A DNA stretch of 64,000 bases, from contig CAZJYZ010000002.1 of NCBI GenBank assembly GCA_964550345.1, positions 1-64,000 of the forward strand, in the 5' to 3' direction. The notes below the pieces were generated by a model. The model was not told the origin of the DNA, did not search any database, and saw only the letters and a program-made list of their open reading frames with translations. Shown piece after piece: positions 8,687 through 16,879 of this stretch. A program made the position numbers and the translations under genes. Every line of letters starts with the position of its first letter. Position 1 is the stretch's first letter. The DNA is from JAAEUB01 sp964550345. Lineage in GTDB: Bacteria; Pseudomonadota; Alphaproteobacteria; Rhodobacterales; Rhodobacteraceae.

Positions 8687-8724
8687 GCAGTATGCTTTCT
8701 CAACTTTTAGTTTAGGAAAGCATT

Positions 8725-9369
8725 ATGAGGGCAAGAGTTTATATAGACGGTTTCAATCTCTACTTTCGCCGCCTTAAAAACTCAAAATACAAATGGACCG
8801 ACTTAAACTTGCTTTCGAAAGAGCTTTTGGAGTCGGGAGACACAAAAGAACTAATCCGCTACTTCACCGCAGATGTTACAAAACGCGCAGGGGATGAAGA
8901 AGCGCCCGAACGTCAACAGACACTGTTTCGAGCACTCAAAACTATAGAGGGATTCGAAATCCACAAAGGGCATTTTCTCTCTAAAAAAATTGTCAGGCCG
9001 CTTGTAGGGCAAGAAAAAAGATATGTAGAAATCCACGAAACAGAGGAAAAAGGGTCGGATGTGAACTTAGCATCGCATCTTTTGATGGACGCATTTAACG
9101 ACGATTTTGACGTGGCTCTCGTTATGTCACAAGACACCGACTTAATCGAACCACTACGCATGGTAACTGAAAGTTTGGGGAAAACGGTAGTAACAGCTTG
9201 GCTAGAGAAGCACAGCCAACCAGGAAAGAAGCACAAAAAGGCGTCGTCATATATTCGACACATACAGGATGGAATGCTCGCACGCTCACAATTTCCGAAT
9301 CCAGTAATAGGAAAAGGAGGATTTAGGATTTGGCGACCAGAGAGCTGGGATCCTTGCATTTTAGACTGA
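8725..9369 (+). CDS. NYN-domain (DUF88/LabA-like) putative ribonuclease
   Basis: A 214-residue PIN-like NYN protein. Metal-binding acidic residues appear in ARVYIDGFNLYF (N-terminus), in EKGSDVNLASHLLMDAF and in DVALVMSQDTDLIEPL, matching the three conserved Asp clusters of the fold. Such proteins are predicted RNases; standalone small NYN genes occur in variable genomic spots and some are linked to phage defence or tRNA/rRNA cleavage. The gene is richer in A+T than its neighbours and uses codons such as AAA, TTA and ATA freely, which points to horizontal arrival. It lies between the conserved pip and rimP loci with its own promoter. Substrate unknown. Confidence 0.8.
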   Translation: MRARVYIDGFNLYFRRLKNSKYKWTDLNLLSKELLESGDTKELIRYFTADVTKRAGDEEAPERQQTLFRALKTIEGFEIHKGHFLSKKIVRPLVGQEKRYVEIHETEEKGSDVNLASHLLMDAFNDDFDVALVMSQDTDLIEPLRMVTESLGKTVVTAWLEKHSQPGKKHKKASSYIRHIQDGMLARSQFPNPVIGKGGFRIWRPESWDPCILD

Positions 9370-9455
9370 ACCCTTGCATCCCCCGCCATTCCCCCCTATA
9401 TCCCCCTCAACAGCGGCGTGTTGGCCTCCACCCCCAACGCTCCACCGGAAGTTTC

Positions 9456-9479
9456 AACGGGCCGCGCGCCCGTTTTTTT
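9456..9479 (+). terminator. Rho-independent terminator in the rimP leader
   Basis: AACGGGC (9456-9462), loop CGCGC, GCCCGTT (9468-9474), then TTTTT. It lies between the NYN stop (9369) and rimP ATG (9516). Just upstream, GCGTGTTGG and CCAACGC (about 9416-9440) can form another stem, so it may end NYN transcription, attenuate the rimP-nusA-infB operon, or both. Confidence 0.65.
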
Positions 9480-9515
9480 GTGCCCGAATATCTGTGTCTG
9501 AACGAGACGAATGCA

Positions 9516-10088
9516 ATGAGTGACCTGATAGCTAAAACAGCGATGGATCGGCGGCTGGCCGAAATCGTAACCCCTGTCATTGAAGGCATGGGGTATGAGC
9601 TGGTGCGCCTGCGCCTGATGGGTGGCAAGACACATAACCTGCAGATCATGGCGGAAAAGCCCGAGGGTGGCATCGAGGTCGACGATCTGGCGGATATTTC
9701 AACTGCGATCAGCGCTGTTCTGGATGTGGAAGACCCGATTGAGGATAATTATTCGCTTGAGGTTTCTTCCCCCGGTATCGACCGCCCCCTGACGCGGCTG
9801 AAGGATTTCGCCACATGGTCGGGTTACATCGCCAAGCTGGAAACAAGCGATCTGATCGACGGTCGTAAACGTTTCAAGGGCACTTTGGCCGGCGTTGAGG
9901 GCGACGAGGTGCTGATTGAGATCAGCGAGGGCACGATCGGGCTCAAGTTTGACTGGCTAGCCGAAGCCAAGCTGGTGCTGACAGACGAACTGATCACCGA
10001 AATGTTGCGCCAGCGCAAAGCATACGGCCCGCTCAACGAGACAATATATGACGAAATAGAAACCGAAGACGGTTCTGAGGAGGACTGA
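9516..10088 (+). CDS. rimP: Ribosome maturation factor RimP
   Basis: A 190-residue 30S assembly factor. The ATG at 9516 was chosen because it aligns with the family N-terminus (AKTAMDRRLAEIVTPVIEGMGYELV); the frame from 9330 is spurious. The conserved SLEVSSPGIDRPLTRLKDF and the C-terminal SH3-like domain with FKGTLAGVEGDEV are present, with an acidic tail. First gene of the canonical rimP-nusA-ylxR-infB operon; nusA starts one base after the stop. Confidence 0.96.
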   Translation: MSDLIAKTAMDRRLAEIVTPVIEGMGYELVRLRLMGGKTHNLQIMAEKPEGGIEVDDLADISTAISAVLDVEDPIEDNYSLEVSSPGIDRPLTRLKDFATWSGYIAKLETSDLIDGRKRFKGTLAGVEGDEVLIEISEGTIGLKFDWLAEAKLVLTDELITEMLRQRKAYGPLNETIYDEIETEDGSEED

Positions 10089-10089
10089 C

Positions 10090-11727
10090 ATGGCCATTAC
10101 ATCAGCCAACCAGCTGGAGCTTTTGCAAACCGCTGCTGCAGTAGCGCGCGAAAAAATGATCGAACCCGAGTTGGTCATTGAAGCGATGGAAGAAAGCCTG
10201 GCACGTGCTGCCAAGTCACGCTACGGCGCCGAAATGGACATTCGCGTTGCGATTGACCGCAAGACCGGCCGCGCCACCTTTACCCGTGTGCGTACGGTGG
10301 TCGCGGAAGATGAGCTTGAGAATTATCAGGCCGAGTTCACCAAAGAACAGGCCAAGCAATACCTTGATAACCCCGAAATCGGTGATCAGTTCATTGAAGA
10401 GGTCCCGCCGGTCGAAATGGGCCGTATTGCTGCGCAAAGCGCCAAGCAGGTGATCCTGCAGAAGGTCCGTGAAGCCGAGCGTGACAAGCAGTTCGAAGAT
10501 TTCAAAGACCGCGCCGGGACGATCATCAATGGTCAGGTCAAACGCGAAGAATACGGCAACGTGGTCGTCGATGTGGGCACTGGCGAGGCCGTGTTGCGCC
10601 GCAACGAAAAAATTGGCCGCGAAAGCTATCGCCCCAATGATCGTATCCGCTGCTACATCAAGGATGTGCGTCGCGAAGTGCGCGGCCCGCAGATTTTCCT
10701 GAGCCGTACCGCGCCGGAGTTCATGGCCGAGCTTTTCAAGATGGAAGTGCCCGAGATTTACGACGGTATCATCGAGATCAAAGCCGTTGCCCGTGACCCG
10801 GGCTCGCGTGCCAAGATCGCCGTAATCTCATACGACGGCAGCATTGATCCTGTTGGGGCCTGTGTTGGTATGCGTGGCAGCCGTGTGCAGGCAGTTGTTA
10901 ACGAGCTTCAGGGTGAAAAAATCGACATCATTCCGTGGAACGAGGATATGCCGACCTTCCTGGTGAACGCCTTGCAACCTGCTGAGGTTTCCAAGGTGGT
11001 TTTTGACGAAGATGCCGAGCGGATCGAGGTTGTGGTGCCCGAAGAGCAGCTTTCCCTGGCAATCGGCCGACGTGGGCAAAACGTACGGCTTGCCAGCCAG
11101 CTGACCGGGCTTGATATCGACATCCTGACGGAAGAGGAAGAAAGCCAGCGCCGTCAGGCCGAGTTTGCCCAACGCACTCAATTGTTCATGGAAACACTGG
11201 ATCTGGATGAATTCTTTGCCCAGCTTCTGGTGGCAGAAGGCTTTACCAACCTCGAAGAGGTCGCCTATGTCGAATTGGACGAACTGCTGGTGATCGATGG
11301 TGTTGACGAAGACACCGCGGCCGAGCTTCAGGCCCGTGCCCGCGACTTCCTTGAGGCGCAGAACAAAAAGGCGCTGGACCATGCGCGCGAGCTGGGCGTT
11401 GAGGACAGTCTTGTAAACTTCGAAGGCCTGACCCCGCAAATGATCGAGGCTTTGGCCGAGGATGGCGTTAAGTCGCTGGAAGATTTCGCCACATGCGCGG
11501 ACTGGGAGCTGGCCGGAGGCTGGACCACGGTCGATGGCGAGCGGGTCAAGGATGACGGTGTGCTTGAGAAGTTCGGCATGAGCCTTGAAGAGGCGCAGAC
11601 ATTGGTCATGACGGCGCGGATCATGCTGGGTTGGGTAGACCCGGCTGACCTGATGCCGGAAACTGAAGAAGGTGAAGAGGGTGAAGGCGAAGACGGCGAA
11701 GCGGAAAATCCGGAGGCCGGGGCCTGA
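10090..11727 (+). CDS. nusA: Transcription termination/antitermination factor NusA
   Basis: A 545-residue RNA polymerase-binding factor. Order of domains: N-terminal RNAP-binding domain, S1 domain (INGQVKREEYGNVVVDVG, about residue 140), KH1 and KH2 (SYDGSIDPVGACVGMRGSRVQAVV and IGRRGQNVRLASQLTG), then two helix-hairpin-helix-like acidic repeats and a Glu-rich tail. It follows rimP almost directly and is followed after 20 bases by the ylxR-like gene. Confidence 0.97.
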   Translation: MAITSANQLELLQTAAAVAREKMIEPELVIEAMEESLARAAKSRYGAEMDIRVAIDRKTGRATFTRVRTVVAEDELENYQAEFTKEQAKQYLDNPEIGDQFIEEVPPVEMGRIAAQSAKQVILQKVREAERDKQFEDFKDRAGTIINGQVKREEYGNVVVDVGTGEAVLRRNEKIGRESYRPNDRIRCYIKDVRREVRGPQIFLSRTAPEFMAELFKMEVPEIYDGIIEIKAVARDPGSRAKIAVISYDGSIDPVGACVGMRGSRVQAVVNELQGEKIDIIPWNEDMPTFLVNALQPAEVSKVVFDEDAERIEVVVPEEQLSLAIGRRGQNVRLASQLTGLDIDILTEEEESQRRQAEFAQRTQLFMETLDLDEFFAQLLVAEGFTNLEEVAYVELDELLVIDGVDEDTAAELQARARDFLEAQNKKALDHARELGVEDSLVNFEGLTPQMIEALAEDGVKSLEDFATCADWELAGGWTTVDGERVKDDGVLEKFGMSLEEAQTLVMTARIMLGWVDPADLMPETEEGEEGEGEDGEAENPEAGA

Positions 11728-11747
11728 TCTCAGGCCCTAGGTGACGC

Positions 11748-12386
11748 ATGACGCGTGGTGGTCAGAAAAAACGGCCTGAAGAGCCCGAACGGCGGTGCAT
11801 TGTCACTGGCGAAACACTACCTGCCGCCGGGCTGATCCGGTTTGTTGTGAATCCGGACCGGATGATTGTCGCCGACCTTTTGGGCAAGCTACCGGGCCGG
11901 GGTATTTGGGTCAGCGCTGATCGCGCCGCCATAGAAAAGGCTTGTCGGCAAGGGTTGTTTTCGCGCGCTGCCAAACAGCGGGTGAACACGCCTGACGGTC
12001 TGGCGAATGCGATTGAGGCCGCTTTGGCATCGCGCGTCGTGCACCTGATTAGCCTCGCACGAAAGGCCGGGCAGGCTGTAGCCGGGTTTGAAAAGGTCAA
12101 ATCGTGGCTGATCAGTGGTGAGGCCCGTGTGTTGTTGCAAGCCAGCGATGGCTCAGAACGTGGGAAATCGAAACTAAGACCACCGGAAGAAACCGGCGAA
12201 TTCGTCGGTATTTTGACCGCTTCAGAATTGGGTTTGGCATTCGGGCGGGAAAATGTGATACATGGCGCGCTTGCGGCTGGTGGACTCAGCCAACGTGTTG
12301 TAGAGGAAGCCACAAAGCTGCAAGGCTTGCGCAAGACAGCGGTGGGAACGCCCACCGGAAAGGTACGAAGACCAGATGAGCGATAG
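11748..12386 (+). CDS. RNA-binding protein: YlxR domain fused to an L7Ae-like domain
   Basis: A 212-residue fusion. Residues 1-95 are a YlxR/DUF448 domain with ERRCIVTGE and GRGIWVSADRAAIEKACR; residues from about 95 form an L7Ae/L30e-like RNA-binding fold with HLISLARKAGQAVAGFEKV. This fused form is usual in alphaproteobacteria. Its place between nusA and infB is conserved. The C-terminus overlaps the infB start by 11 bases, indicating coupling. Confidence 0.92.
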   Translation: MTRGGQKKRPEEPERRCIVTGETLPAAGLIRFVVNPDRMIVADLLGKLPGRGIWVSADRAAIEKACRQGLFSRAAKQRVNTPDGLANAIEAALASRVVHLISLARKAGQAVAGFEKVKSWLISGEARVLLQASDGSERGKSKLRPPEETGEFVGILTASELGLAFGRENVIHGALAAGGLSQRVVEEATKLQGLRKTAVGTPTGKVRRPDER

Positions 12387-14883
12387 TGACGGCAAAAAGA
12401 CCCTTGGACTACGCGGAGGCCCGCGATCCGGCCAGGTAAAGCAAAGCTTTAGCCATGGACGGACCAAGAGCGTCGTGGTGGAAACCAAACGCAAACGCGT
12501 TGTGGTGCCCAAGCCCGGTGCGGCATCAACTTCGGGGAAACACTCAGCCACGCCTGCAAAGGGGGATCCCTCCAAACGCCCTGCCGGGATTTCTGATGCA
12601 GAAATGGCACGCCGGATGAAGGCGCTTGCTGCTGCCAAGGCACGCGAGGCCGAAGACGCCATCAAGCGCGAGGCCGAAGAAAAAGCACGCGACGAAGAGC
12701 GTGCCCGCCGCCGTGCTGCAGCAGAAGAAAAAGAACGCGAAGAAAAAGAGCGCGCGGATCGTGCCAAAGCGAAGGCTGAAGAGGACGAGCGCAAAAAGCT
12801 TGAAGCCGAAGAGGCCAAGACCCGAGCCAAAGCTCCGAAAACAGACCAGGCCGCTGATCCGGCTGCGGCACAAGCTGCAGAGCGCAGTACTGGAGGCAAA
12901 CCTTCGGCGGCGCCGCGCAAGCAAGAGCGCGACCAGCGGCAAGCCAAACCTGCTAAGGGCCGTGCTGGTGATGCCAGCGGTCGCCGCTCTGGCAAGCTGA
13001 CACTGGCACAGGCAACCTCGGGTCGTGATGGCGGGCGCCAGCGCTCTATGGCCTCTATGCGCCGTAAACAGGAGCGTGCCCGGCAAAAAGCCATGGGTGG
13101 CTCGGTTGAGCGCGAAAAGGTTTTCCGCGAAGTCAGCGTGCCCGAAGCAATTACTGTGCAGGAACTTGCCAACAGGATGACCGAACGGGTCGCCGATGTG
13201 GTCAAGGCGCTTATGAATATGGGTATGATGGTCACGCAAAACCAGACCATTGACGCCGATACAGCCGAGTTGATCATTGAAGAGTTCGGCCACACCATCC
13301 TGCGCGTTTCGGATGCCGATGTGGAAGACGTGATCGACAAGATCGAAGACAAGGACGAAGACCTCGAGCCGCGCGCGCCGGTCATCACCATCATGGGTCA
13401 TGTCGACCACGGCAAAACCTCGCTTCTGGATGCAATCCGCAGAACCAAAGTGACAGCTGGCGAAGCTGGTGGCATTACCCAGCATATCGGTGCCTATCAG
13501 GTGAAAACTGATGACGGCACATTGCTCAGCTTCCTTGATACTCCCGGCCACGCGGCCTTTACTTCGATGCGCGCACGAGGCGCTCAGGTAACGGACATCG
13601 TTGTGCTGGTGGTTGCGGCTGATGACGCGGTGATGCCGCAAACGATTGAGGCGATCAACCACGCTAAAGCCGCCGAAGTGCCAATGATCATTGCGATCAA
13701 CAAAATCGACCTGCCTGCCGCTAACCCGGATAAGGTACGCACCGATCTGTTGCAGCATGAAGTGATCGTCGAAAAGATGTCCGGCGAAGTGCAGGATGTC
13801 GAGGTTTCGGCTGAAACCGGCCAAGGCCTGGACGAATTGCTGGAAGCCATCGCTATGCAAGCCGAAATGCTGGAGCTGAAAGCCAATCCAAACCGCGCTG
13901 CACAAGGCGCCGTTATCGAAGCACAGCTTGATGTTGGCCGTGGCCCGGTTGCCACCGTTCTGGTGCAAACCGGTACGCTGCGTCAGGGCGATATCTTTGT
14001 AGCTGGCGAGCAATATGGTAAAGTTCGTGCTTTGGTAAATGATACTGGCGATCGCGTGAAAGCCGCCGGGCCATCTCAACCGGTCGAGGTGTTAGGCCTG
14101 AACGGAACGCCCGAAGCCGGCGATGTTCTGAACGTGGTTGAAACCGAAGCTCAGGCGCGCGAAATCGCGGAATACCGTGCGCAAGCGGCCAAGGATAAGC
14201 GTGCCGCCATTGGTGCCGCAGTGACCCTTGAACAGATGATGGACAAGGCCAAGGCTGACGAAAACGTCGCCGAGCTGCCGATATTGGTCAAAGCTGACGT
14301 GCAGGGTTCAGCCGAAGCAATTGTTCAGGCGATGGCGAAAATCGGTAATGACGAAGTTCGCGTACGTGTACTGCATTATGGTGTTGGCGCTATTACCGAA
14401 ACGGATATCGGGCTGGCCGAGGCGTCAGGGTCTCCGGTCATTGGTTTTAATGTGCGGGCAAACACGACGGCGCGTAACACTGCAAACCAAAAAGGTGTCG
14501 AGATTCGTTATTACAGCGTGATCTACGACCTTGTGGATGATGTGAAAGCAGCGGCCTCTGGCCTGTTGTCAGCGGAAGTACGCGAAAACTTCATTGGCTA
14601 CGCGGAAATCCGCGAAGTCTTTAAGGTCTCAAATGTTGGCAAAGTCGCTGGCTGCCTTGTCACCGAAGGTGTGGCGCGGCGTTCTGCTGGCGTGCGTCTG
14701 TTGCGTGACAATGTGGTCATTCACGAAGGCACCCTCAAAACCCTGAAACGTTTCAAGGACGAGGTTGCCGAGGTGCAGTCCGGTCAGGAATGTGGCATGG
14801 CGTTTGAAAATTACGATGACATCCGTGCCGGCGACGTTATCGAAATATTCGAGCGGGAAGAGGTTGAGCGTAACCTGGATTAA
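12376..14883 (+). CDS. infB: Translation initiation factor IF-2
   Basis: An 835-residue GTPase that delivers fMet-tRNA to the 30S subunit. Residues about 70-220 are a highly charged Ala/Lys/Glu/Arg-rich region, predicted helical. The IF2_N domain begins with FREVSVPEAITVQELANRM. The G domain has G1 GHVDHGKTS, the G3 DTPGH and G4 NKID. Domains II-IV follow to the C-terminal EREEVERNLD. It starts inside the 3' end of the ylxR-like gene, a common arrangement. Confidence 0.98.
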   Translation: MSDSDGKKTLGLRGGPRSGQVKQSFSHGRTKSVVVETKRKRVVVPKPGAASTSGKHSATPAKGDPSKRPAGISDAEMARRMKALAAAKAREAEDAIKREAEEKARDEERARRRAAAEEKEREEKERADRAKAKAEEDERKKLEAEEAKTRAKAPKTDQAADPAAAQAAERSTGGKPSAAPRKQERDQRQAKPAKGRAGDASGRRSGKLTLAQATSGRDGGRQRSMASMRRKQERARQKAMGGSVEREKVFREVSVPEAITVQELANRMTERVADVVKALMNMGMMVTQNQTIDADTAELIIEEFGHTILRVSDADVEDVIDKIEDKDEDLEPRAPVITIMGHVDHGKTSLLDAIRRTKVTAGEAGGITQHIGAYQVKTDDGTLLSFLDTPGHAAFTSMRARGAQVTDIVVLVVAADDAVMPQTIEAINHAKAAEVPMIIAINKIDLPAANPDKVRTDLLQHEVIVEKMSGEVQDVEVSAETGQGLDELLEAIAMQAEMLELKANPNRAAQGAVIEAQLDVGRGPVATVLVQTGTLRQGDIFVAGEQYGKVRALVNDTGDRVKAAGPSQPVEVLGLNGTPEAGDVLNVVETEAQAREIAEYRAQAAKDKRAAIGAAVTLEQMMDKAKADENVAELPILVKADVQGSAEAIVQAMAKIGNDEVRVRVLHYGVGAITETDIGLAEASGSPVIGFNVRANTTARNTANQKGVEIRYYSVIYDLVDDVKAAASGLLSAEVRENFIGYAEIREVFKVSNVGKVAGCLVTEGVARRSAGVRLLRDNVVIHEGTLKTLKRFKDEVAEVQSGQECGMAFENYDDIRAGDVIEIFEREEVERNLD

Positions 14884-14888
14884 GACAG

Positions 14889-14912
14889 GAGGTCGGGCTT
14901 TTGCCCGGCCTT
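14889..14912 (+). terminator. Hairpin after infB
   Basis: GGTCGGGC (14891-14898) and GCCCGGCC (14903-14910) form an eight-pair GC-rich stem with a TTTT loop, starting seven bases after the infB stop. The U-tract is weak (TTC), so strength is uncertain. It also lies downstream of the small gene on the opposite strand and could act for both. Confidence 0.45.
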
Positions 14913-14921
14913 CACGAAATA

Positions 14922-15062
14922 TCAGGCCGCTTTTTGTGTGGTGACTGCTGTGCCTTTAAAAAAGCGCTCACCAATACGAACGACGGTTTTCCCGTTGGAA
15001 AGATGGCGCACAAATCGCCCCTGAACCAAGACACAGCTTCCGATTGAAATTGTATAAAGCAA
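14922..15062 (-). CDS. Small hypothetical protein (46 aa), SH3/OB-like
   Basis: A candidate small gene. From the TTG at 15062, which follows GGGGGG at a good distance, it encodes 46 residues with the patterned core SIGSCVLVQGRFVRHLSNGKT and VVRIGERFFKG. The alternation of hydrophobic and polar residues suggests a small beta-barrel. A longer frame from ATG 15116 (64 aa) exists, but its N-terminus looks non-coding. It is convergent with infB. I do not recognise the family; coding status is moderately supported. Confidence 0.45.
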   Translation of the reverse strand: MLYTISIGSCVLVQGRFVRHLSNGKTVVRIGERFFKGTAVTTQKAA

Positions 15063-15168
15063 GTTAAATCCCCCCGAATTCTTGCCCGCCAAACTTAGAT
15101 AATATTTACTGAACAATCACCTAAAATCGTTCTAATCGTGTCAAAAAACGAAACAATCTTTTAAAAAC

Positions 15169-15567
15169 TCAAAGTAAATCTCGCAAAACGGGAATCAGAG
15201 GCTTGTCAGCGGGCGGCATTTGATAATTTCTCAGGTCATTTACCCTTACCCATGCCAGTTTTTGTGATTCGCGTGGTTTCGGCGTGCCCTCCCATTTGCG
15301 GCAGGCAAAAACCACCATTAACAGATGGAAGTCTTCGTAAGTGTGGCTGGCGAATGTGAGAGGGGCAAGGCACGAGGCCCAGGTATCTATTCCCAGTTCC
15401 TCCTGAAGCTCGCGGATCAAAGCTTTTTCCGGGGTCTCGCCCGGTTCGATTTTCCCTCCGGGAAACTCCCAAAGGCCAGCCATGCTCTTGCCTTCCGGGC
15501 GCTGGGCCAGAAGAACGCGCCCATCGCGGTCGATTAGCGACACGGCAGAGACAAGCACTGTTTTCAC
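15169..15567 (-). CDS. mutT: 8-oxo-dGTP diphosphatase MutT
   Basis: A 132-residue Nudix hydrolase that removes oxidised dGTP from the nucleotide pool. The Nudix box spans GGKIEPGETPEKALIRELQEELGI and fits GX5EX7REUXEEXGU. Length and the N-terminal VLVSAVSLIDRDGRVLLAQRP match MutT. The ATG overlaps the argJ stop (ATGA); the argJ-mutT pairing is a familiar Rhodobacterales arrangement. Confidence 0.93.
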   Translation of the reverse strand: MKTVLVSAVSLIDRDGRVLLAQRPEGKSMAGLWEFPGGKIEPGETPEKALIRELQEELGIDTWASCLAPLTFASHTYEDFHLLMVVFACRKWEGTPKPRESQKLAWVRVNDLRNYQMPPADKPLIPVLRDLL

Positions 15568-16868
15568 GAGCGGTAATCGGCGTTGATCTGGATGTAGGCG
15601 TGGGTGAGGTCGCAGGTCCAGACTCGTGCAGTGCCTTCCCCCAGACCAAGGTCAATTGCTATGGTCAGCTCATCGCCCTTCATGTAATTCGCCCCGTCCT
15701 CTTCCCGGTATTCGGGTGAAACCCAGCCCTTTTCGGCCACCAAAACATCGCCAAACGAGATGCTCAGAAGATCGCGGTCTGCCGTTGCCCCGGATTTGCC
15801 GATGGCCATGACCACCCGGCCCCAGTTTGGATCTTCACCCGCTATGGCCGTTTTCACCAGCGGTGAGTTTGCTACGGCAAGGCCGTGGATTTTAGCCTCC
15901 TCATCCGAAACGGCTCCGGTCACCGAAACTTCAATAAACTTGGTAGCCCCTTCCCCGTCGCGCACCACCTGCTGGGCGAGGTCTAACATGACACCTTCCA
16001 GTGCGCTGGTGAATTCGCCGTCATTTGCCGCGATCTCCACGCTGGAAGCTCCGGTAGCGGCAAGTAAAAGCGTGTCAGACGTCGACGTGTCGCTATCGAC
16101 CGTAATGTTGTTGAAGGTTTTGTTAACCAGCCCTGACAACATGTTCTGTAACACCGGTTGATCAATTTTCGCGTCGGTGAATATGAACACCAGCATCGTT
16201 GCCATATCGGGTGCAATCATGCCGGATCCTTTCGCAAAACCGGCGATGCGAACAGGTTTCCCTTCTACCAGTATTTCTACACCGGCACCTTTGGCGAAAG
16301 TATCGGTTGTGCGGATGGCATTAGCAGCGTCTTGAATCCTGTCTGGCGAAAGGTTTGCGGTCAACTGGTCCAGCTTATCCGTGATCCGGGCGTGCGGCAG
16401 AAGCTCACCAATCACTCCAGTTGAGGCGGAATAGACCCTGTTTTCCGGTAAATCTAACTGCATGGCTACTGCAGATGTTATCGCTGTAACCGCCTGCAAA
16501 CCATTAGAACCGGTAAAAGCGTTGGCATTACCAGCATTGACAATAAAAGCGGCCTTTTCGTCCGAAACAGAGCCTAATTTTTCCTGACAATCCAACACCG
16601 GGGCCGCCCTTGTGTTAGATTTGGTAAAGACCCCGGCAATTGATGTGCCGGGGTCCATTTCGACCAACATGGTGTCAAACCGGCCTTTGTATTTTATTCC
16701 GGATTCCACGGCTGAAAACCGTACACCTTGAATGGTTGGCAAGTCGGGAAAGCCGGATTTCGGAGCCAGGGGCGAAACGGCGAGAGTATGCTCCGACGCC
16801 GCCTTTAAGGCGCGTTTGAGCTTTTTCAGCTTTTTACGAAGCTTTTTTATCTCGGCTTTCTTGCCCAT
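15564..16868 (-). CDS. argJ: Bifunctional glutamate N-acetyltransferase/ornithine acetyltransferase
   Basis: A 434-residue enzyme of the cyclic arginine pathway that moves the acetyl group from N-acetylornithine to glutamate. It self-cleaves before a nucleophilic Thr; the KGSGMIAPDMATML motif puts that Thr at about residue 224. Conserved VNAGNANAFTG and the C-terminal TCDLTHAYIQINADYRS are present. Odd is the first 28 residues: a Lys-rich stretch (GKKAEIKKLRKKLKKLKRAL) preceding the usual VSPLAPK start. It is preceded by the parvulin gene on the same strand at an 11-base gap. Confidence 0.96.
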   Translation of the reverse strand: MGKKAEIKKLRKKLKKLKRALKAASEHTLAVSPLAPKSGFPDLPTIQGVRFSAVESGIKYKGRFDTMLVEMDPGTSIAGVFTKSNTRAAPVLDCQEKLGSVSDEKAAFIVNAGNANAFTGSNGLQAVTAITSAVAMQLDLPENRVYSASTGVIGELLPHARITDKLDQLTANLSPDRIQDAANAIRTTDTFAKGAGVEILVEGKPVRIAGFAKGSGMIAPDMATMLVFIFTDAKIDQPVLQNMLSGLVNKTFNNITVDSDTSTSDTLLLAATGASSVEIAANDGEFTSALEGVMLDLAQQVVRDGEGATKFIEVSVTGAVSDEEAKIHGLAVANSPLVKTAIAGEDPNWGRVVMAIGKSGATADRDLLSISFGDVLVAEKGWVSPEYREEDGANYMKGDELTIAIDLGLGEGTARVWTCDLTHAYIQINADYRS

Positions 16869-16879
16869 GGCATCACCCC

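Noticed and set aside
8651..8690. AAAGGCCG/CGGCCTTT as an intrinsic terminator
   Set aside because: The loop is long (18 bases) and no U-tract follows; it also lies inside the predicted leader of the NYN gene.
12222..14079. Long open frames antisense to infB (12222-13394 and 12544-14079)
   Set aside because: Ser/Arg- or His/Phe-rich translations typical of the antisense of a biased GC-rich gene; infB itself is unmistakable.
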